Below are positions 60,971-64,000 of a DNA stretch of 64,000 bases, one piece after another; the first letter of the stretch is position 1, and the number at the start of each line of letters is the position of its first letter. The position numbers and the translations under genes were made by a program. Under the pieces are notes generated by a model. That model had not been told where the DNA came from. It made no database searches and saw nothing but the letters and a program-made list of their open reading frames with translations. Origin of the DNA: an uncultured Verrucomicrobia subdivision 3 bacterium (GTDB lineage Bacteria > Verrucomicrobiota > Verrucomicrobiia > Limisphaerales > UBA11358); contig CAINLR010000044.1 in NCBI GenBank assembly GCA_903850425.1, positions 1 to 64,000 of the forward strand, given 5' to 3'.

Positions 60971-61468
60971 ATGCGCCTCAAACTCCAGCCCGCCACAACG
61001 GATCACGCTGAGTCCATCGCAGCGTTGCGCGTGGCGATCGCCGAAAATCTGACCGCGCGTCATGGCCCGGGCCCGTGGTCCGCCGCCGGCACGATCAAGG
61101 GCGTGTTGTTCGACCTGCGCAATTCTTCGGTTTATGTCGCCACGCGCCGGAACCGGGTGATCGCCACGCTGAATCTCTGCACCAAGAAGCCGTGGGCTAT
61201 TGACCGGAAATATTTTTCCATCTGCAAACGCCCGCTGTATCTGGTCTCGATGGCGGTGCATCCCGACTGGCAGCGCCAGGGCATCGGCCGCTTATGCGCG
61301 GCGGAGGCGGTCAAGCTCGCCAAACAATGGCCGGGTGATGCGATATTTCTGGATGCCTACGATGCCGCCGCAGGCGCGGGCGAATTTTACCGGAAGTGCG
61401 GCTTCCGCGAAGTCGGGCGCGTGACGTATCGCAACGCCCCGCTGATTTATTTTGAGCTGCTGGTGTGA
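60971..61468 (+). CDS. GNAT-family N-acetyltransferase
   Basis: A 165-residue GNAT protein. The acetyl-CoA loop is seen in LVSMAVHPDWQRQGIGRLCA (Gln/Arg-x-x-Gly-x-Gly), and the C-terminal FLDAYDAAAGAGEFYRKCGF and GFREVGRVTYRN fit the last strands. The N-terminal segment is MRLKLQPATTDHAESIAALR. The substrate is unknown. It follows the membrane protein at 60357 by 11 bases and may be co-transcribed with it. Confidence 0.85.
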   Translation: MRLKLQPATTDHAESIAALRVAIAENLTARHGPGPWSAAGTIKGVLFDLRNSSVYVATRRNRVIATLNLCTKKPWAIDRKYFSICKRPLYLVSMAVHPDWQRQGIGRLCAAEAVKLAKQWPGDAIFLDAYDAAAGAGEFYRKCGFREVGRVTYRNAPLIYFELLV

Positions 61469-61491
61469 GACGCGGATTCAAACGAACCGCC

Positions 61492-61584
61492 AACATCGAA
61501 CAACCAACACCCAACCGCCAATGAAGGCACGCGCGGCGGCGGCTTCATTGGAGGTTCAGCGTTGAATGTTGGTTGTTCGATGTT
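61492..61584. repeat. Palindromic repeat of the TTGAATGTTGG family, second copy
   Basis: Perfect 18-bp outer arms (AACATCGAACAACCAACA, 61492-61509, with 61567-61584) enclose a 9-bp pair (CCAATGAAG, 61518-61526, with 61543-61551). The words GTTGAATGTTGG are shared with the element at 3393-3475. It lies between the convergent GNAT and MBL genes. Confidence 0.85.
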
Positions 61585-61592
61585 TCCCTCGC

Positions 61593-62987
61593 TTAAATCT
61601 CCACGACCTGCTGGTATTCCGGCACGATAACTTCGGCCTTTGGCTTCATCGCACGCAAGGTTTCCGCGTGGGCCAGGCATTGCGCTTCTTCGCCGTGAAT
61701 GCAAAATACTTTCTTCACGTTGCCAGAGATTTTCTGGACGTAGGTGCGCAATTCATTTTTGTCGGCGTGGCCGGAATAGGTGTCGAGCGACACGATCTGC
61801 GCGCGGACGGCCACCGGCTCGCCAAAAATATTGACCGGGTTTTTGCCCAGGGTGATGAGTGAACCGAGCGTGCCTTCGGCGCAGTAGCCAATGAACAAGA
61901 TCAGATTTTTGGCGTCGCCGATGTGGTTCTGCAAATGATGCCGCACGCGGCCGGCTTCGCACATGCCGGAGGCGCTGATAATGACGGCGGCTTCGGGGAG
62001 GTCGTTGAGTTTCTTGGATTGCTCGGCCTCGCGGATGTAAGTGAGATTGGACATGCCGAATGGATTCGCCTTTTCGTGCAAAAATTTATTGATCGTCTCG
62101 TTGAAACATTCCGGGTGCAGGCGGTAAATTTCCGTGGCGTTCACGCTCAACGGGCTGTCCACAAAGATCGGGCAGCGCGGCAGCTTGCCGGCGAGCGTGA
62201 GCTGGTTCAGCACATAAACAATCTGCTGCGTGCGCCCGACGGAAAACGCGGGGATGATGACCTTGCCGCTCTGGTTCAAGGTTTCCAACACCAGCCGGCC
62301 GACGATTTCGTCGGCGTCGGTGCGGATGGCATGTTCGCGTCCGCCGTAGGTGGATTCGATCTGGAGATAGTCCACATTTTCGACCGGCACCGGGTCGCGG
62401 AGAATCTCGTCTCCGCCACGGCCGACATCGCCGCTGAAGAGGTAGCGGAACTTTTTCCCTTTCTCTTGAACATCCAGAATCACCTGCGCGGAACCGAGGA
62501 TGTGCCCGGCGTCGCGGAACGTGACGGTGACGCCCTCCACGACCAGGAACGGGCGCTCGTAACTGACACCGACGAATTGATGCAGCGTCTTCTCCGCGTC
62601 GGCGATGGTGTAAAGTGGCGGGACCGGCGGCAGACCTTTCTTGGCGCGCTGCTTGGAGACGAAGAGCGCGTCCGCTTCCTGAATGTGGCCCGAGTCCACG
62701 AGCATGATCGCGCAGAGGTCGCGCGTGGCGAAGGTGCAATGGATGTTGCCGTTGTAACCCTGCTTGACGAGGTTCGGCAAATTGCCGGCGTGGTCCATGT
62801 GCGCGTGGCTCAGGACGACGGCGTCAATGGTTTTCGGATCGAACGGAAAGCAGCAGTTGCGGTTCACTGACTCTTCGCGATGGCCCTGGAACAAGCCGCA
62901 TTCAAGCAGCAGCTTCTTGCCGTTGACCTCGAGGAGATACATGGAGCCGGTGGTGGTGCGCGCGGCGCCGAGGAAGTGGATTTTCAT
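61593..62987 (-). CDS. Beta-CASP metallo-beta-lactamase fold RNase-like protein
   Basis: The 464-residue product resembles CPSF-like RNA-processing nucleases. The metal site is LSHAHMDHAGNLPNLVKQGY; later motifs are TFRDAGHILGSAQVI and LFSGDVGRGGDEIL. The beta-CASP part has VIIPAFSVGRTQQIVYVLNQ, ISASGMCEAGRVRHHL and the final SGHADKNELR. It probably processes RNA in the cytoplasm. Start ATG 62987 (MKIHFLGAARTTTGS) is chosen because the family begins there; 10 codons upstream are open. Confidence 0.9.
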   Translation of the reverse strand: MKIHFLGAARTTTGSMYLLEVNGKKLLLECGLFQGHREESVNRNCCFPFDPKTIDAVVLSHAHMDHAGNLPNLVKQGYNGNIHCTFATRDLCAIMLVDSGHIQEADALFVSKQRAKKGLPPVPPLYTIADAEKTLHQFVGVSYERPFLVVEGVTVTFRDAGHILGSAQVILDVQEKGKKFRYLFSGDVGRGGDEILRDPVPVENVDYLQIESTYGGREHAIRTDADEIVGRLVLETLNQSGKVIIPAFSVGRTQQIVYVLNQLTLAGKLPRCPIFVDSPLSVNATEIYRLHPECFNETINKFLHEKANPFGMSNLTYIREAEQSKKLNDLPEAAVIISASGMCEAGRVRHHLQNHIGDAKNLILFIGYCAEGTLGSLITLGKNPVNIFGEPVAVRAQIVSLDTYSGHADKNELRTYVQKISGNVKKVFCIHGEEAQCLAHAETLRAMKPKAEVIVPEYQQVVEI

Positions 62988-63085
62988 GGGGATAAAATGC
63001 GCGGTTGCGCGCGACAAGCAATCTTTTTGCGGCCCAATTTCGCGATGGACTTTCCGGTTTGATTCGCTAGATTCCTCCGACCGTT

Positions 63086-63346
63086 ATGAAATCTGATACG
63101 ACCACATTAGTCCTAAATTTCGCGCTCGCCGTGCTGGTGATCCTCGGCGTGCTGTTCGCCGTGCTCGCCATGAACCGCACGCGCGAGTTGCGCGCGTTGA
63201 GCAGCCTCGCCTCATTTGACCAAACCGCCATGATCCGGGCGCAGGCGCTCGCCAACGACACTGCCGCCTACAACGCCACGGCCAAGAGTCCCGAACTCAC
63301 CAAAATTCTGACCGCCATCCAGCCCAAAACCGCCCCCCTCAAATGA
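63086..63346 (+). CDS. Small membrane protein, 86 aa
   Basis: It has one N-terminal membrane helix (LVLNFALAVLVILGVLFAVL) followed by a soluble part (MNRTRELRALSSLASFDQTA, then KSPELTKILTAI). The downstream gene overlaps by four bases and has the same layout, so the pair is likely one operon with related function. I cannot name a function. It is divergent from the MBL gene. Confidence 0.65.
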   Translation: MKSDTTTLVLNFALAVLVILGVLFAVLAMNRTRELRALSSLASFDQTAMIRAQALANDTAAYNATAKSPELTKILTAIQPKTAPLK

Positions 63347-63684
63347 ACGACAACACTCCCTCCACCACCGGCGATCAGATTGCCGCGCTGCAACGCCAGG
63401 TTTTTTCGCTCCTGATTGCCCTCATCGTCGTGAGCGGCACGCTGACGGTTTTTCTTTACCGCCAGTCCAGCATTGCGGGCAAAGACTACGCCGCCATCGA
63501 GAAGCAGGCCGAACAGATCGTCACCGCCTACAATCAAAACCAGGCCTTGATGGTCGGGTTCGTCAATGCACTCGTCGCCTACGGCCAGACGCATCCCGAA
63601 TTCCGCCCGGTGCTGCAGAAATACAACATCGTGCCGGGACCGGGCGCACCCTCCGCTGCGCCCGCCGCCGCGCCAAAGAAGTAG
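63343..63684 (+). CDS. Small membrane protein, 113 aa
   Basis: It has one N-terminal membrane helix (QVFSLLIALIVVSGTLTVFL), then a coiled-coil-like soluble part (IAGKDYAAIEKQAEQIVTAY) and an Ala/Pro-rich end (PGAPSAAPAAAPKK). It overlaps the upstream gene as ATGA. The segment NALVAYGQTHPEFRPVLQKY looks conserved. No function can be named. Confidence 0.65.
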   Translation: MNDNTPSTTGDQIAALQRQVFSLLIALIVVSGTLTVFLYRQSSIAGKDYAAIEKQAEQIVTAYNQNQALMVGFVNALVAYGQTHPEFRPVLQKYNIVPGPGAPSAAPAAAPKK

Positions 63685-63688
63685 AAAT

Positions 63689-64000
63689 TCAAGCCGCCTT
63701 CCCGCCGCAGTTCGGACAAAAGTTCGCCTGCGGCGGATTTTTTTGCCCGCAGCCGACGCAGACCAACCGCGCGGCCTTGTTACGCCGGTGAATCATCAGG
63801 TTGCGGATGTAAGGAATCCAGGTGAACGCGTAGGCAAAAATGAAAACGGAATCCTGCTGGTGCAGGGAATAACACAGCAGCGTCACCGACCCCACCAGAC
63901 TCAACCACCAGAACGCCTGCGGCACGACGACCTGTTTCTTTTTCTCCGTGGCATACCACTGGACGAAAAAGCGCGAGAAGAACACGGCGTTGCCCAGCCA
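63689..64000 (-). CDS. LAB_N-domain membrane protein with C-terminal zinc ribbon (partial)
   Basis: The frame stays open to the window edge (the last codons read WLGNAVFFSRF), so the start is outside. The visible part matches the N-terminal domain of lipid A biosynthesis proteins (LAB_N): FFSRFFVQWYATEKKKQVVV, PQAFWWLSLVGSVTLLCYSL and FAYAFTWIPYIRNLM. It ends in a zinc ribbon (CVGCGQKNPPQANFCPNCGG). The zinc-ribbon fusion is uncommon. A role in lipid A or membrane lipid metabolism is inferred. The only Met in the visible part (63985) is not likely the start. Confidence 0.7.
   Translation of the reverse strand, partial: WLGNAVFFSRFFVQWYATEKKKQVVVPQAFWWLSLVGSVTLLCYSLHQQDSVFIFAYAFTWIPYIRNLMIHRRNKAARLVCVGCGQKNPPQANFCPNCGGKAA

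Overview
The window looks like a chromosomal piece of a Gram-negative bacterium of the Verrucomicrobiota, most like the Pedosphaera/Limisphaerales group. The reasons are a DUF1559-type pseudopilin (42631-43512), secreted proteins with the Thr/Asn-rich style and aromatic C-terminal segment common in that phylum (24757-38385, 39518-39958), LptD and other outer-membrane proteins, secreted glycosidases, and many palindromic intergenic repeats. No ribosomal RNA or species-level marker is present, so the assignment is inference.

Left part (1-13.5 kb): the end of an IS630-type transposase, then one long operon for respiratory complex I in the order nuoA-B-C-D-I-H-J-K-L-M-M-N. The NADH module (nuoE, nuoF, nuoG) is absent and a palindromic repeat sits between nuoD and nuoI. 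nuoM is duplicated, NuoL carries an extra segment in its lateral-helix region, and the second NuoM lacks the TM7 lysine. Together these suggest an unusual complex I with an added antiporter-like subunit and a non-NADH electron donor. gcvH follows with a clear terminator.

13.5-24.5 kb: mostly single housekeeping genes: two small minus-strand genes, ferredoxin-NADP reductase (fpr), a glutaredoxin-like protein, lipoyl synthase (lipA), a GNAT-like protein with a membrane anchor, a nitroreductase, DoxX, a CII-like HTH protein, an NfeD-flotillin pair, a PLDc_N membrane protein, a small HAD protein and 6-phosphogluconate dehydrogenase (gnd). Hairpin repeats fill the gaps.

24.7-39.5 kb: one 4542-residue secreted protein built of SdrD-B, cadherin-like/Big and DUF11 modules, followed 9 bases later by a beta-barrel outer-membrane protein. 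An 810-bp three-module unit is duplicated inside it without indels.

39.5-46.3 kb: a small secreted protein, an RlmI-type methyltransferase, trpS, the pseudopilin, recF, a zinc-ribbon/polyproline protein, and an antitoxin-like gene next to a frameshifted RelE-type toxin.

46.4-56.4 kb is the accessory part: a GH97 glycosidase, then a two-gene unit of a zinc-ribbon/TPR-like/CHAT protease (884 aa) and a small protein resembling EACC1, the constant component of effector-based conflict systems; then a 1104-aa secreted glycosidase-like protein and a decayed hydrazine-synthase-alpha-like gene. The CHAT/EACC1-like pair is the best candidate here for an undescribed immunity or cell-death system.

56.5-64 kb: tRNA-Leu(CAA), lptD, yajQ, a DUF6883/DUF4926 pair bracketed by a second copy of the last 60 bases of yajQ, a membrane-anchored DUF1559-like protein, a GNAT enzyme, a beta-CASP metallo-hydrolase, two small membrane proteins and the end of a LAB_N/zinc-ribbon protein that runs off the window.
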